Below are positions 45,074 through 54,097 of a stretch of 64,000 nucleotides of DNA, in pieces. Location of the stretch: positions 49,116-113,115 of the forward strand of contig NZ_JACHGP010000025.1 in the NCBI RefSeq assembly GCF_014202335.1, in the 5' to 3' direction. The DNA comes from Mycobacterium sp. AZCC_0083. GTDB taxonomy: Bacteria; Actinomycetota; Actinomycetes; Mycobacteriales; Mycobacteriaceae. The notes beneath the pieces were generated by a model. That model saw only the letters and a program-made list of their open reading frames with translations. It made no database searches and was not told the DNA's origin. Positions within the stretch are counted from its first letter, which is position 1; each line of letters begins with the position of its first letter. Position numbers and translations under genes: made by a program.

Positions 45074-45799
45074 CTAGTACGCATACGTGTTCTTTGGCTT
45101 GTCGATCCGCGTCACGCTCTCGACCGACATCGTCGGGATGAAGCCGTCGGTCGCCTGCGCCGATCCTGGCACGATCTCGCCAAGGATCTGCAGCCAGGTG
45201 TCGTCGGGAAACCCCTTCGCCGCGTCGAGCCCGGGACCGGTGAGATGGATGCGCGCCAGTTGCGCGTCGGCCGCACAGCACACGATCACGACCCTGCCAA
45301 GGTCGACTCCCTGCGAGTGATGCAGCGTGAACCCGGTCAGCGTAATCGACCTGCCATCAAGCGAATTGGTTGAGTCGGCGGCCGCCCGCATCACCGTCTC
45401 GGGCAGCGAAACTACCGGCGCGGGACCCGGCGGCAGCGGTGGGAAGGGCCTGCGGTGCGGCGTGCTGACCGCGGCCTGCGGGCTGGCCCCGCGGGCATCG
45501 AGGGCGGGCGGCACCACGAACGCCACCATCGCGATCGGGATGAGTAGCAGCCACGCGAGCCACGGCTGGTGGCGATGGCCGTGCTCATCCTGATCGGCGT
45601 CGTGATCGGGATCGGCTGCCGCATGCCGCAGGTCACGCACGACGGCCACCAGCCCGAGGACGACGAGCACCGCGGCGGCCGCGATCAGCCACGGCAGCAG
45701 CCCCGGTTTCACGTAGTTCAGGTACGTCCCCTTGACGAGCATCACCGCGGTACTCAGCCCAACCAGCAGCAGGACGAGGTTCTGGGTGCCCCGGCTCAC
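45074..45799 (-). CDS. TIGR03943-family membrane protein (permease partner)
   Basis: A 241-residue protein with two N-terminal membrane segments (about 8-25 and 37-55), a hydrophilic His/Asp-rich loop (DPDHDADQDEHGHRHQ), a third segment, and a C-terminal soluble domain with VIVCCAADAQLARIHL. Proteins of this family are paired with UPF0718-type permeases. The His/Asp-rich loop suggests metal binding; no substrate is known. GTG 45799 overlaps the permease stop. Confidence 0.83.
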   Translation of the reverse strand: MSRGTQNLVLLLVGLSTAVMLVKGTYLNYVKPGLLPWLIAAAAVLVVLGLVAVVRDLRHAAADPDHDADQDEHGHRHQPWLAWLLLIPIAMVAFVVPPALDARGASPQAAVSTPHRRPFPPLPPGPAPVVSLPETVMRAAADSTNSLDGRSITLTGFTLHHSQGVDLGRVVIVCCAADAQLARIHLTGPGLDAAKGFPDDTWLQILGEIVPGSAQATDGFIPTMSVESVTRIDKPKNTYAY

Positions 45800-46791
45800 G
45801 TGCCACCGCCAAGCAGCGCCAGCCCCACGGCCGTCGCGACCACCGTGGCCACCACGAACGTGACGGGCCCGAACCGTACCGCGAATCGCCTGCCGAACAT
45901 GCCCGCCTGCATGGCGGCAAGCTTCACGTCGAACGCGGGGCCGACGACCAGGAACACCAACCGCGGGACCAGCGGCAGCATCGTCAGGCTGGCCGCCACG
46001 AACGCATCGGCCTCCGAGCAGAGCGCAAGCACCACCGCCAGCAGGCCCATCGTCAACACGCCGACGATGAGGTTGCCCGCAAGATGCTCAAAAACCCACG
46101 CCGGCACCAACACTCGCATCGCCGCAGCGGCGGCGGCGCCCACCACGAGGTACGACGCGGCCTGCAAGAAGTCGTGGCGAGCGGCCTCGGTGAAGACCGT
46201 CCACCGGGAGGACCCCTCGGCAGGCGGCTCTGGCAGATCGCGCGTCACCCACTCGTCGCGCCCGAAGCGCGACCACAGCATCCCCATCACCACCGCGGTG
46301 GCCAGCGAGGCCACGCACCGTGCCAGCACCAGCGCGGGCTGGCCGGGAAACGCTACGGCGGTGGCGACCAGGACGACGGGGTTGATGGCGGGCGCCGAGA
46401 GCATGAACGTCAGCGCCGCAGCCCCATTCGTGCCGGGGCCGAACAGCCGTCGCGCCACGGGAACGGATCCGCACTCGCACCCGGGGAGCGCGGCGCCTCC
46501 GACGCCCGCGAGCGCGACGGCCAACGCGGGCCTGCGCGGCAACCACCGCGACAGCCGCTCTGCGTTGACGTATGCCGCAATCAGTCCGCTGACGACGACG
46601 CCGAGCACCAGGAACGGCAGCGCCTGGACGAACACACCGCAGAACACCGTCGCCGCCGTGCTCAGACGTGGATCGCCTGCCACGAACGCACTCATCGCGC
46701 TGGCGGAAACCGCCAGCGCGATGAGACTGAACAACAAGACCTCGAGAGAACCGACACGTCGTTTGTGCGCGGTCGGGGCGGCGGTCGTCAC
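45796..46791 (-). CDS. UPF0718/YraQ-type permease
   Basis: A 331-residue polytopic membrane protein with about eight hydrophobic segments and the family motif GAALPGCECGSVPVARRL; a second conserved patch is LSAPAINPVVL. The Cys pair in CEC is characteristic. It forms a unit with the TIGR03943 partner (4-bp overlap). Transport of a metal, sulfur or organic substrate has been proposed in general for such pairs but nothing in this window decides it. Confidence 0.87.
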   Translation of the reverse strand: MTTAAPTAHKRRVGSLEVLLFSLIALAVSASAMSAFVAGDPRLSTAATVFCGVFVQALPFLVLGVVVSGLIAAYVNAERLSRWLPRRPALAVALAGVGGAALPGCECGSVPVARRLFGPGTNGAAALTFMLSAPAINPVVLVATAVAFPGQPALVLARCVASLATAVVMGMLWSRFGRDEWVTRDLPEPPAEGSSRWTVFTEAARHDFLQAASYLVVGAAAAAAMRVLVPAWVFEHLAGNLIVGVLTMGLLAVVLALCSEADAFVAASLTMLPLVPRLVFLVVGPAFDVKLAAMQAGMFGRRFAVRFGPVTFVVATVVATAVGLALLGGGT

Positions 46792-46816
46792 CGCCCCATC
46801 TTGCCTCTGATTGCTG

Positions 46817-47212
46817 TTAGACGGCCGTCTTGAGCGCGTCGGTCAGCTGGTTCGACGACACCTCGATGCCGCACTGCGTCGACAGGTCGGTGACGGGCTG
46901 CTGAATGCCCTTGAGATCATCGGCGACCTTCGGGTTCTTCTCGAAGTAGGTGCGGTAGGACACCTGCGCCTCCGTCGGCGACTGCTTGGCGATGTCGGTC
47001 ATCGCCTGGTTGGTCTGCGGGTGCGTCTGCAGATACGTGCTCATCGACAGCTGCACCGAGCTCTGGGTGGTCGCCACCCCGCTCGCGGTGCACTCGTCCG
47101 GCGCGGCGTTTGCGCTCGGCAGTGCGATCGTGGCGGTGGCGACACCGCCGAGCAGGCCTCCGGCGATCATTCCGTACAGGCCGCGACGAACAGTCTTAGC
47201 GGTCGTGCTCAT
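46817..47212 (-). CDS. Secreted hemophore-like protein, copy 2
   Basis: A 131-residue protein with a Sec signal peptide ending SANAA and a helical domain with two Cys (DECTASG and TQCGIEV). TYFEKNPKVADDLKGIQQP matches the same segment of copy 1 (YFKDHPEQADDLRAIQAP). A strong AAGGAGGT ribosome site precedes the ATG at 47212. Heme binding is inferred from the family. Confidence 0.82.
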   Translation of the reverse strand: MSTTAKTVRRGLYGMIAGGLLGGVATATIALPSANAAPDECTASGVATTQSSVQLSMSTYLQTHPQTNQAMTDIAKQSPTEAQVSYRTYFEKNPKVADDLKGIQQPVTDLSTQCGIEVSSNQLTDALKTAV

Positions 47213-47440
47213 GGTTACCTCCTTGGGTCTGCGATGCGTTTGATCGCAGCCCATGGCCTAGCCATCTCACCGAACGCCAAACACCCGAGCCACCCGTCCG
47301 ATTCCGGAACGACGGCGTCCGTGCAGGCCAGCGCGGCGCGTCGGAAACCCGAAATTTCTTGCTTAGCCCGGCTACATTGCCTGGCATGCCGGTGCCGATG
47401 TGGCGTATGTGGCAAAACCAGCGGATACGATCCGTTGACC

Positions 47441-47998
47441 ATGACCCATAGCGCTGAGCCGGACGACGAGCAGCCGCATCAGCCGGTATCGCACGCGCGG
47501 CCCGAGCCAGATGCCGCACCGGCTCGACCCAAACCGGACATCGTGTCGCGTTTGGCCATCGTCGCACCCACGCTGATCGCGGTCGTCGCTCTGGGGATCG
47601 CGATCTGGGCGCTGACGGACCGGCCGTCCACCGCCCCTCCGTCGCCAACTGCACAGGAAATCGCCGAGGCGAAGGGGCGTGCGTGCGACGCCTACGGCCT
47701 GGCCCGCACGGCGGTCGCGCTCCAAACTCGTGCCGACACCGGCTCGGATCCGATCGCAGCACAGGCGATCGCGGCGAACGCGCGCTTGGCGATGGCCGTC
47801 GGTAGCCAGCATCTCGTCGACAGTCTGAGTCCTGCAGTTCCGTCCGAGTTGGCTGGATTGCTCCGTTCAGTCGCGGCAGACCTTCAAGGTCTCGCGATCA
47901 ACGCATTGGCCGGGACCACCGATGGCGACGCCGGGCAGGTCGCGCGCCTCAAGGACCTCGAGGCGACCAGCGCGAGAGTCGTCGAACTCTGCAAGTGA
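47441..47998 (+). CDS. Single-pass membrane protein, mycobacterial hypothetical
   Basis: A 185-residue protein. A Pro/Glu/His-rich cytoplasmic start (about 1-30) is followed by one transmembrane helix (LAIVAPTLIAVVALGIAIWAL) and an extracellular helical domain with two Cys, one at the extreme end (VVELCK). Related proteins with a terminal LCK occur in mycobacteria; no function is known. The ATG at 47441 was chosen because the longer frame is antisense to the hemophore gene. Confidence 0.75.
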   Translation: MTHSAEPDDEQPHQPVSHARPEPDAAPARPKPDIVSRLAIVAPTLIAVVALGIAIWALTDRPSTAPPSPTAQEIAEAKGRACDAYGLARTAVALQTRADTGSDPIAAQAIAANARLAMAVGSQHLVDSLSPAVPSELAGLLRSVAADLQGLAINALAGTTDGDAGQVARLKDLEATSARVVELCK

Positions 47999-48017
47999 GT
48001 TGCCGGGAGCGTCCGGT

Positions 48018-49319
48018 CTAACCCACTCCGGATCCGTTGCCATCAGAGTCGGCACCGCCACTGGGTCCGCCGGTGCCTGCACCAGACGGCGCGCCGCTCG
48101 AGTCGGTGCCGCCGGCCGCCCCGGGGCGGGCGCCGGTGATGGCGCCGATCCCGTTGGTGAACGCGTCGGTGATCGGCGTGAAGGGAGCGAGCGGGTTGAA
48201 CGGATTGCCTCCGGTGACACCGGCTGTACCCGTCGGTGGCTTGGCGAGGGGGGCCCCGTTGACGCCAGGGATCACGACCGTTGGCTTTGGGGTGCTGACC
48301 CGCGAGGTATCGGACTTCGGTGTCTCGGTGTCGTCGACGAGGGCCGCCGGTGCCGAACTACTGACGGCAAGGGGACTGACGGGTGCGGCCAACGGAATCG
48401 GAACGCCGCCACCGGGCTGGACCACCCCGGGCGTCGGCGGAGTGATTCCCGCGAACGGGGTGGGGGCAGCGGTCATGTCGGGCGCCAGCGAGAACGAGAT
48501 GCCCCCCGGACCGAGGCTGATGGACGGCAGGACGTTGAAGTCGAAGGGCATCCCGCCAACCTGCGTCGTAGTGTGCAGGCCACCGATCCGGAAGTCGTTT
48601 GGCGGGCCACCCGTGAAGTTGGTCGAGGTGACGAAGCCCGTGGTGCCGGTATTCGTGATGACTCCAGGCATTCCGGCTGACCACCGGCCAATGTCGACGG
48701 CACTGAAGTTGTCATTCAGACCATTGGGGATCGGCAGAAGACCACCGCCCGCGGCCTGGGTGAAGCCGATGGCCTTCAGGACGTTGAGGTTGAAGAAGAA
48801 TGGGCCGACGTTGTTGGCGGTCTGCAGGACGCCGGCGTGCGTGGCGAGGATGGGGTCCCACGCGGCGACGTTGTCGGTGAAGCCCACCGCGCCGGTGCTG
48901 TTGGCCACGCCGGCCACCCCGGTCACCCACTGGTCCATGCTGGTGTAGTTGCCCGTGGCCGTGTTGCTTCCTGGCGGCGGTTGGCTGGCGCTGAATGCTC
49001 GTACCGAGTTGAGATCGAAGGCGAGCGGACCCAGTTGATTGACGGTCTGTAGGGCGCCCTTTGCTGCGACCTGCAGGGCGCCACCGGCGGCAGTCAACGC
49101 GTTGGCCGACAAGGCTGCGGCGCCAGCAGTGCTGGTCGCAGGTCCCGGCGCAACTACCCAGGGATATATCTGGGCGAAGCTGAAGGCCGCAGGCTGAACC
49201 TCGGGAACGACGCGAGGTTCGGGGTTAGCGGTGAACAAACCGGAATGAGTCAATAGCAACGCCCCAACGCCGGCCGCGGCGATTCCAAAACTGGTGAGAC
49301 AGCTAACGGTCCTGATCAT
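48018..49319 (-). CDS. Secreted Ala/Pro/Gly-rich protein
   Basis: A 433-residue protein. The signal peptide (about 1-30) begins MIRTVSCLTSFGIAAAG. The middle shows a repeated theme: QLGPLAFDLNSVRA, NVGPFFFNLNVLKA and QVGGMPFDFNVLPS, each followed by a G-V-x-N-T/S-G patch, so it is built of three similar modules. The tail (about 320-433) is Pro/Ala/Gly/Ser-rich and low complexity. GGGAGGAT precedes the ATG at 49319. No known domain is recognised; a surface role is likely. Confidence 0.75.
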   Translation of the reverse strand: MIRTVSCLTSFGIAAAGVGALLLTHSGLFTANPEPRVVPEVQPAAFSFAQIYPWVVAPGPATSTAGAAALSANALTAAGGALQVAAKGALQTVNQLGPLAFDLNSVRAFSASQPPPGSNTATGNYTSMDQWVTGVAGVANSTGAVGFTDNVAAWDPILATHAGVLQTANNVGPFFFNLNVLKAIGFTQAAGGGLLPIPNGLNDNFSAVDIGRWSAGMPGVITNTGTTGFVTSTNFTGGPPNDFRIGGLHTTTQVGGMPFDFNVLPSISLGPGGISFSLAPDMTAAPTPFAGITPPTPGVVQPGGGVPIPLAAPVSPLAVSSSAPAALVDDTETPKSDTSRVSTPKPTVVIPGVNGAPLAKPPTGTAGVTGGNPFNPLAPFTPITDAFTNGIGAITGARPGAAGGTDSSGAPSGAGTGGPSGGADSDGNGSGVG

Positions 49320-49573
49320 CAAATCCTCCCTCGACCCCGACACGGTGGCAAGGCAGTGAAGAACAACACTCCCGTTTCAGTCCACAAGAGATCTGCGTCA
49401 GCTAATGACGAGAGCACTTGATTCGACTTCGCTGATGGTACTACCTGTACGGCCCACTTTGGTGACACGCAACGAAAAACTTCGTGGAGGCAGACACCGC
49501 TGCGTCGACGAACTCGGCGGCAGGCCGTTGAAAGCGCGCCGAGCGACGATCCGCCCCGGTCGGGCGAGTTGGT

Positions 49574-50620
49574 TTAGCTGGCCGCTGCGTCTTGCTCGCG
49601 CTTGAGTTCGAGTGCGATGTCGATCAGCTGATCCTCCTGGCCGCCGATCAACTTGCGCTGCCCGGCGCGGTGCAACAGTTTGTGCGCGGGCACGCCGTAG
49701 CGCTCGGACTGCCGGATGGCGTGTTTGAGGAAGCTCGAGTACACCCCGGAGTAGCCCATGATCAGCGCGTTGCGATCCAGCAGGCACTCCTGCGGCATGG
49801 CGGGGGCAACGACTTCTTCGGCAGCATCGGCGATGTCGAAGAAGTCGATGCCGGTCTTCACCCCGATCTTGTCGAACACGCCGATGAGCGCCTCGACGGG
49901 CGCGTTGCCCGCGCCCGCGCCGAACCTACGGGTGCTGCCGTCGATCTGCTTGGCACCCGCACGCACCGCCTCCACGCTGTTGGCCACGCCGAGGCCCAGG
50001 TTCTCGTGGCCATGAAAGCCCACTTGGGCATCCGAGCCCAGCTCGGCGACCAGCGCGGCGACCCGGTCGGCCACGCCCTCGAGCACCAGCGCGCCCGCCG
50101 AGTCGACGACGTACACGCACTGACAGCCCGCGTCGGCCATGATGCGGGCTTGGGCGGCCAGCTTCTCCGGGGAGATGGTGTGCGCCATCATCAGGAAGCC
50201 GACGGTCTCCAGGCCCAGTTCGCGGGCCAGCCCGAAGTGCTGGATCGACACGTCGGCCTCGGTGCAGTGGGTGGCGATGCGGCAGATCGATCCGCCGTTG
50301 CCTTGGGCCTCCTTGATGTCGTCCTTGGTGCCCAAACCGGGCAGCATCAGGAACGCGATCTTGGACTCCTTGGCCGTCTCGGCGGCCAGCTTGATCAGTT
50401 CCTGCTCCGGGGTCTTGGAGAAGCCGTAGTTGAAGCTCGACCCGCCGAGCCCGTCGCCGTGGGTGACCTCGATGACGGGAACGCCCGCGGTGTCCAGCGC
50501 GGCGACGATCGCCCGCACCTCGTCGGCGGTGAACTGGTGGCGCTTGTGATGGCTCCCGTCGCGCAGCGACGTATCGGTCAGCCGGACGTCCCAGATTGGG
50601 CTGAAGAAGATATCGGTCAT
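49574..50620 (-). CDS. hsaF: HsaF, 4-hydroxy-2-oxoacid aldolase
   Basis: A 348-residue DmpG-type aldolase. The N-terminal RLTDTSLRDGSHHKRHQ holds the metal- and base-site residues, and GFHGHENLGLGVANS holds the metal-binding His pair. In cholesterol degradation HsaF splits 4-hydroxy-2-oxohexanoate to pyruvate and propionaldehyde, which is channelled to HsaG. The ATG overlaps the hsaG stop (ATGA), fitting the known HsaF-HsaG complex. Rv3534c counterpart. Confidence 0.95.
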   Translation of the reverse strand: MTDIFFSPIWDVRLTDTSLRDGSHHKRHQFTADEVRAIVAALDTAGVPVIEVTHGDGLGGSSFNYGFSKTPEQELIKLAAETAKESKIAFLMLPGLGTKDDIKEAQGNGGSICRIATHCTEADVSIQHFGLARELGLETVGFLMMAHTISPEKLAAQARIMADAGCQCVYVVDSAGALVLEGVADRVAALVAELGSDAQVGFHGHENLGLGVANSVEAVRAGAKQIDGSTRRFGAGAGNAPVEALIGVFDKIGVKTGIDFFDIADAAEEVVAPAMPQECLLDRNALIMGYSGVYSSFLKHAIRQSERYGVPAHKLLHRAGQRKLIGGQEDQLIDIALELKREQDAAAS

Positions 50621-51534
50621 GCTTGCGCTCCCTCGGACACTGACGCCCGTTCCTTGGCGATCTCCTCGCCCACCTTCGTCGCGGCCGCGGTCATGATGTC
50701 CAGGTTTCCCGCATACGGCGGCAGGTAATCGCCCGCGCCCTCCACTTCGACGAAGACGGTGACCACCGCCTGCCCGCCCGAGTGCACCGACGGCGGATCG
50801 AACTGCGGTTCGTTGAGCAGCCGGTAGCCGGGCACATACGTCTGCACCTCGGCGGCGACCTCCTTGATCGACTTCGCGATCGCGTCCTGATCGGCATCCT
50901 CGGGGATGGCGCAGAAGATGGTGTCGCGCATGATCATTGGCGGCTCGGCGGGGTTGAGGATGATGATCGCCTTGCCCCGCCTGGCGCCACCGATGACCTC
51001 GACGCCACTGCTGGTGGTCTTGGTGAACTCATCGATGTTGGCCCGCGTCCCCGGACCGGCCGACGCCGACGACACCGACGCCACGATCTCGGCGTAGGGC
51101 ACCTCGACCACGCGAGAGACCGCGTAGACCATCGGGATGGTGGCCTGCCCACCACAGGTCACCATGTTGACGTTCGGCGCATCCAAGTGCGCGCGCAGGT
51201 TGGCTGGCGGAATCACCCCAGGCCCGACCGCGGCCGGGGTCAGGTCGATCGCGCGAATGCCCGCCTCGGCGTAGCGCGGTGCGGCGTCGCGGTGCACGTA
51301 GGCACTGGTCGCCTCGAACACCAGGTCCGGCTTCTCATCCAGTGCGAGCAGCCAGTCCACACCCTCGTGCGAGGTCTCAAGGCCCAGCTTGCGGGCCCGC
51401 GCCAAACCCTCACTGTCGGGGTCGATGCCGATCATCCAGCGCGGCTCCAGCCACTCCGAACGCAGCAGTTTGTACAGCAGGTCGGTGCTGATGTTGCCGG
51501 ATCCGACGATCGCGACGGTTGCCTTGTTCGGCAT
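50617..51534 (-). CDS. hsaG: HsaG, acylating (propion)aldehyde dehydrogenase
   Basis: A 305-residue DmpF-type dehydrogenase. The NAD motif is VAIVGSGNISTDLLYK, and the catalytic Cys lies in NMVTCGGQAT (about 126). HsaG oxidises propionaldehyde from HsaF to propionyl-CoA. The start is ATG 51534 (MPNKATV); an upstream open extension overlaps hsaE and was rejected. Middle gene of hsaE-hsaG-hsaF. Rv3535c counterpart. Confidence 0.95.
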   Translation of the reverse strand: MPNKATVAIVGSGNISTDLLYKLLRSEWLEPRWMIGIDPDSEGLARARKLGLETSHEGVDWLLALDEKPDLVFEATSAYVHRDAAPRYAEAGIRAIDLTPAAVGPGVIPPANLRAHLDAPNVNMVTCGGQATIPMVYAVSRVVEVPYAEIVASVSSASAGPGTRANIDEFTKTTSSGVEVIGGARRGKAIIILNPAEPPMIMRDTIFCAIPEDADQDAIAKSIKEVAAEVQTYVPGYRLLNEPQFDPPSVHSGGQAVVTVFVEVEGAGDYLPPYAGNLDIMTAAATKVGEEIAKERASVSEGAQA

Positions 51535-51545
51535 GTGCGCTCCTT

Positions 51546-52331
51546 CTATTCGAACGACAGATGGACGGAACCGAGTCCGTCGAATTTGGCGACGAAGTCG
51601 TCGCCGGGGCGGGCGTCGATCGCGCGCGTGCACGATCCGGGCAGGACGATGTCGCCTGCCTTCAAGCGCACCCCGAACTGGTCGACCTTGCGGGCCAGCC
51701 ACGCCACCGCGGTGACCGGGTTGCCGAGCACTGCATCGCTGCGGCCCTCGGCGACCACCTCACCGTTGCGGGTCAGCACCGCGTCGATGTTTTGGATGTC
51801 GATGTCCTTGGGCGACACCCGCTCCTTGCCGAGCACCCAGCCTGCCGACGAGGCGTTGTCGGCGATGGTGTCGCACAACTTGATCTTCCAGTCGGTGATG
51901 CGGGTGTCGATGAGTTCGATCGACGGGGCGAACGCCGCCGTCGCCGCCAGCACGTCGTCCTCGGTGCAGCCTTCGCCGGGAAGATCGTCGGCCAGGATGA
52001 AGCCGACCTCGACCTCGACGCGTGGATAGAGATAATTCGCCGTCTTGACTGGCCTATCAGTGAAGACCTCCATGTCGTCGAGCAGGTGGCCGTAGTCCGG
52101 CTCGTCGACGTTCATCATCTTCTGCATCGCCTCGGACGACAGCCCGACCTTGTGCCCGATGACGCGGGCGCCCTCGGCGACCCGCTGCCTGATGTTGATC
52201 AGCTGGATCTCGTAGGCATCCACGACGTCCATGCCGGGCACACCGTCGGTCAACGGCTTCAGCGGCACCTTGCTCCGCTCGGCCTGAGCCAGCTCGGCGG
52301 CCAGTTCGTCGCGTACTTCCTCGGACAACAT
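51546..52331 (-). CDS. hsaE: HsaE, 2-hydroxypentadienoate-type hydratase
   Basis: A 261-residue fumarylacetoacetase-like hydratase (MhpD/DmpE type). Family marks are VIGHKVGLSSEAMQ, the metal-site region YPRVEVEVGFIL and GSCTRAIDARPGD. It hydrates 2-hydroxyhexa-2,4-dienoate, released from rings A and B, to feed HsaF. First gene of hsaE-hsaG-hsaF, 56 bp from the KstR box shared with kstD. AGGGGA precedes the ATG. Rv3536c counterpart. Confidence 0.95.
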   Translation of the reverse strand: MLSEEVRDELAAELAQAERSKVPLKPLTDGVPGMDVVDAYEIQLINIRQRVAEGARVIGHKVGLSSEAMQKMMNVDEPDYGHLLDDMEVFTDRPVKTANYLYPRVEVEVGFILADDLPGEGCTEDDVLAATAAFAPSIELIDTRITDWKIKLCDTIADNASSAGWVLGKERVSPKDIDIQNIDAVLTRNGEVVAEGRSDAVLGNPVTAVAWLARKVDQFGVRLKAGDIVLPGSCTRAIDARPGDDFVAKFDGLGSVHLSFE

Positions 52332-52387
52332 CGGTGAAGTCCCCTCGTTTCGTCGACCGGCACAGTTGTGGGTCGGCCGGGCAATTC

Positions 52388-52401
52388 TATAACGTGTTCT
52401 A
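52388..52401. promoter_or_regulatory. KstR box abutting the kstD start codon
   Basis: TATAACGTGTTCTA is an exact match and ends one base before the kstD ATG. A -10 element TAACGT (52390-52395) lies inside it, giving a start of transcription at the ATG. It also faces hsaE, 56 bp away. Confidence 0.85.
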
Positions 52402-52402
52402 C

Positions 52403-54094
52403 ATGACGGAAACGGAGTATGACGTCGTCGTAGTCGGCAGCGGCGGAGCGGGCCTGGTCGCCGCCCTTACTGCCGCCCACCACGGACTCTCGACACTAGT
52501 CGTCGAAAAGGCCCCGCACTATGGCGGTTCCACTGCGCGGTCGGGCGGCGGCGTATGGATTCCGAACAACGTGATCTTGAAGCGCGACGGGGTCAAGGAC
52601 AGTCCAGCCGCTGCCGCCGAATACCTGCACTCGATCGTCGGCGACGTGGTCCCCGCCGACCGCATCGACACCTATCTCGAGCGCGGGCCGGAGATGCTCT
52701 CGTTCGTGCTGAAGCACTCGCCGTTGAAGATGTGCTGGGTGCCGAACTACTCCGACTACTACCCGGAGGCACCCGGTGGGCGTCCCGGCGGACGCTCGAT
52801 CGAGCCGAAGCCGTTCGATGCCAAGAAGCTGGGCGCCGATATGCCTGGCCTCGAGCCGCCGTACGGCAAGGTCCCGATGAACATGGTCGTCATGCAGCAG
52901 GACTACGTCCGGCTCAATCAGCTCAAGCGCCACCCGCGCGGTGTGCTGCGCAGCCTCAAGGTCGGCATCCGGGCGACGTGGGGCAAGGTCACCGGAAAGA
53001 ACCTCGTCGGCATGGGCCGCGCGCTCATCGGTCCGCTGCGGATCGGCCTGCAGAAGGCGGGCGTGCCCGTCCAGCTGAACACTGCGCTCACGGACCTGTT
53101 CGTGGAGGACGGCGTCGTCCGCGGGGTCTTTGTGAGAGATGCCCGCGACCCGGAATCGTCTGAGCCCCGGCTGATCCGGGCCCGCCGCGGAGTGATCCTC
53201 GGCAGCGGCGGCTTCGAGCACAACGAGCAGATGCGGGTGAAGTACCAGCGCGCCCCGATCACCACGGAGTGGACCGTCGGGGCGATCGCCAACACCGGCG
53301 ACGGCATCCTGGCCGCCGAGAAGCTCGGGGCTGCGCTCGACATCATGGAGGACGCCTGGTGGGGGCCGACGGTGCCGCTGGTCGGCGCGCCGTGGTTCGC
53401 GCTGTCCGAGCGCAACTCCCCCGGCTCGATCATCGTGAACGTGAACGCCAAGCGGTTCATGAACGAGTCGATGCCCTATGTCGAGGCGTGCCACCGGATG
53501 TATGGCGGCGAGTTCGGCCAGGGCGCGGGCCCCGGCGAGAACGTGCCGGCCTGGCTGATCTTCGACCAGCAGTACCGTGACCGTTACATCTTCGCGGGTC
53601 TGCAACCGGGACAACGGATTCCGAAGAAGTGGGTGGAGTCCGGCGTGGTGCTGATCGCCGACACGCTCGAGGAGCTGGCCGAGAAGACGAGCCTGCCCGC
53701 CGACGAGCTCAAGGCGACGGTCGAGCGGTTCAACGTCTTCGCCCGTACGGGTGTCGACGAGGACTTCAAGCGCGGCGAGAGCGCCTACGACCGCTACTAC
53801 GGCGACCCGACCAACAAGCCCAACCCCAACCTCGGCGAGATCAGCCACGGGCCGTACTACGCGGCCAAGATGGTGCCTGGCGACCTCGGGACGAAGGGCG
53901 GCGTGCGCACCGACGTACACGGCCGGGCGTTGCGCGACGATGGCTCGATCATCGACGGCCTATATGCCGCAGGCAATGTCAGCGCCCCAGTCATGGGCCA
54001 CACCTATCCCGGGCCCGGCGGGACCATCGGCCCGGCCATGACGTTCGGCTACCTTGCGGCGCTGCACCTGGCTGCCGCAGGCCCAGGGGCGTAG
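52403..54094 (+). CDS. kstD: KstD, 3-ketosteroid delta1-dehydrogenase
   Basis: A 563-residue flavoprotein. The FAD dinucleotide fold is VVVVGSGGAGLVAAL at the N-terminus, followed by EKAPHYGGSTARSGGGVW, and the C-terminal GNVSAPVMGHTYPGPGGTIG closes the FAD site, as in Rv3537. KstD introduces the C1-C2 double bond in ring A; with KshA this opens ring B. The ATG at 52403 matches the M. tuberculosis start; the longer frame reads through the KstR box. chsH3 follows after 3 bp. Confidence 0.96.
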   Translation: MTETEYDVVVVGSGGAGLVAALTAAHHGLSTLVVEKAPHYGGSTARSGGGVWIPNNVILKRDGVKDSPAAAAEYLHSIVGDVVPADRIDTYLERGPEMLSFVLKHSPLKMCWVPNYSDYYPEAPGGRPGGRSIEPKPFDAKKLGADMPGLEPPYGKVPMNMVVMQQDYVRLNQLKRHPRGVLRSLKVGIRATWGKVTGKNLVGMGRALIGPLRIGLQKAGVPVQLNTALTDLFVEDGVVRGVFVRDARDPESSEPRLIRARRGVILGSGGFEHNEQMRVKYQRAPITTEWTVGAIANTGDGILAAEKLGAALDIMEDAWWGPTVPLVGAPWFALSERNSPGSIIVNVNAKRFMNESMPYVEACHRMYGGEFGQGAGPGENVPAWLIFDQQYRDRYIFAGLQPGQRIPKKWVESGVVLIADTLEELAEKTSLPADELKATVERFNVFARTGVDEDFKRGESAYDRYYGDPTNKPNPNLGEISHGPYYAAKMVPGDLGTKGGVRTDVHGRALRDDGSIIDGLYAAGNVSAPVMGHTYPGPGGTIGPAMTFGYLAALHLAAAGPGA

Positions 54095-54097
54095 CGC

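Noticed and set aside
50617..51702. Longer hsaG with 56 extra N-terminal residues
   Set aside because: The extension overlaps hsaE and is Arg/Gly-rich; the NAD-binding fold begins at 51534 as in homologues.
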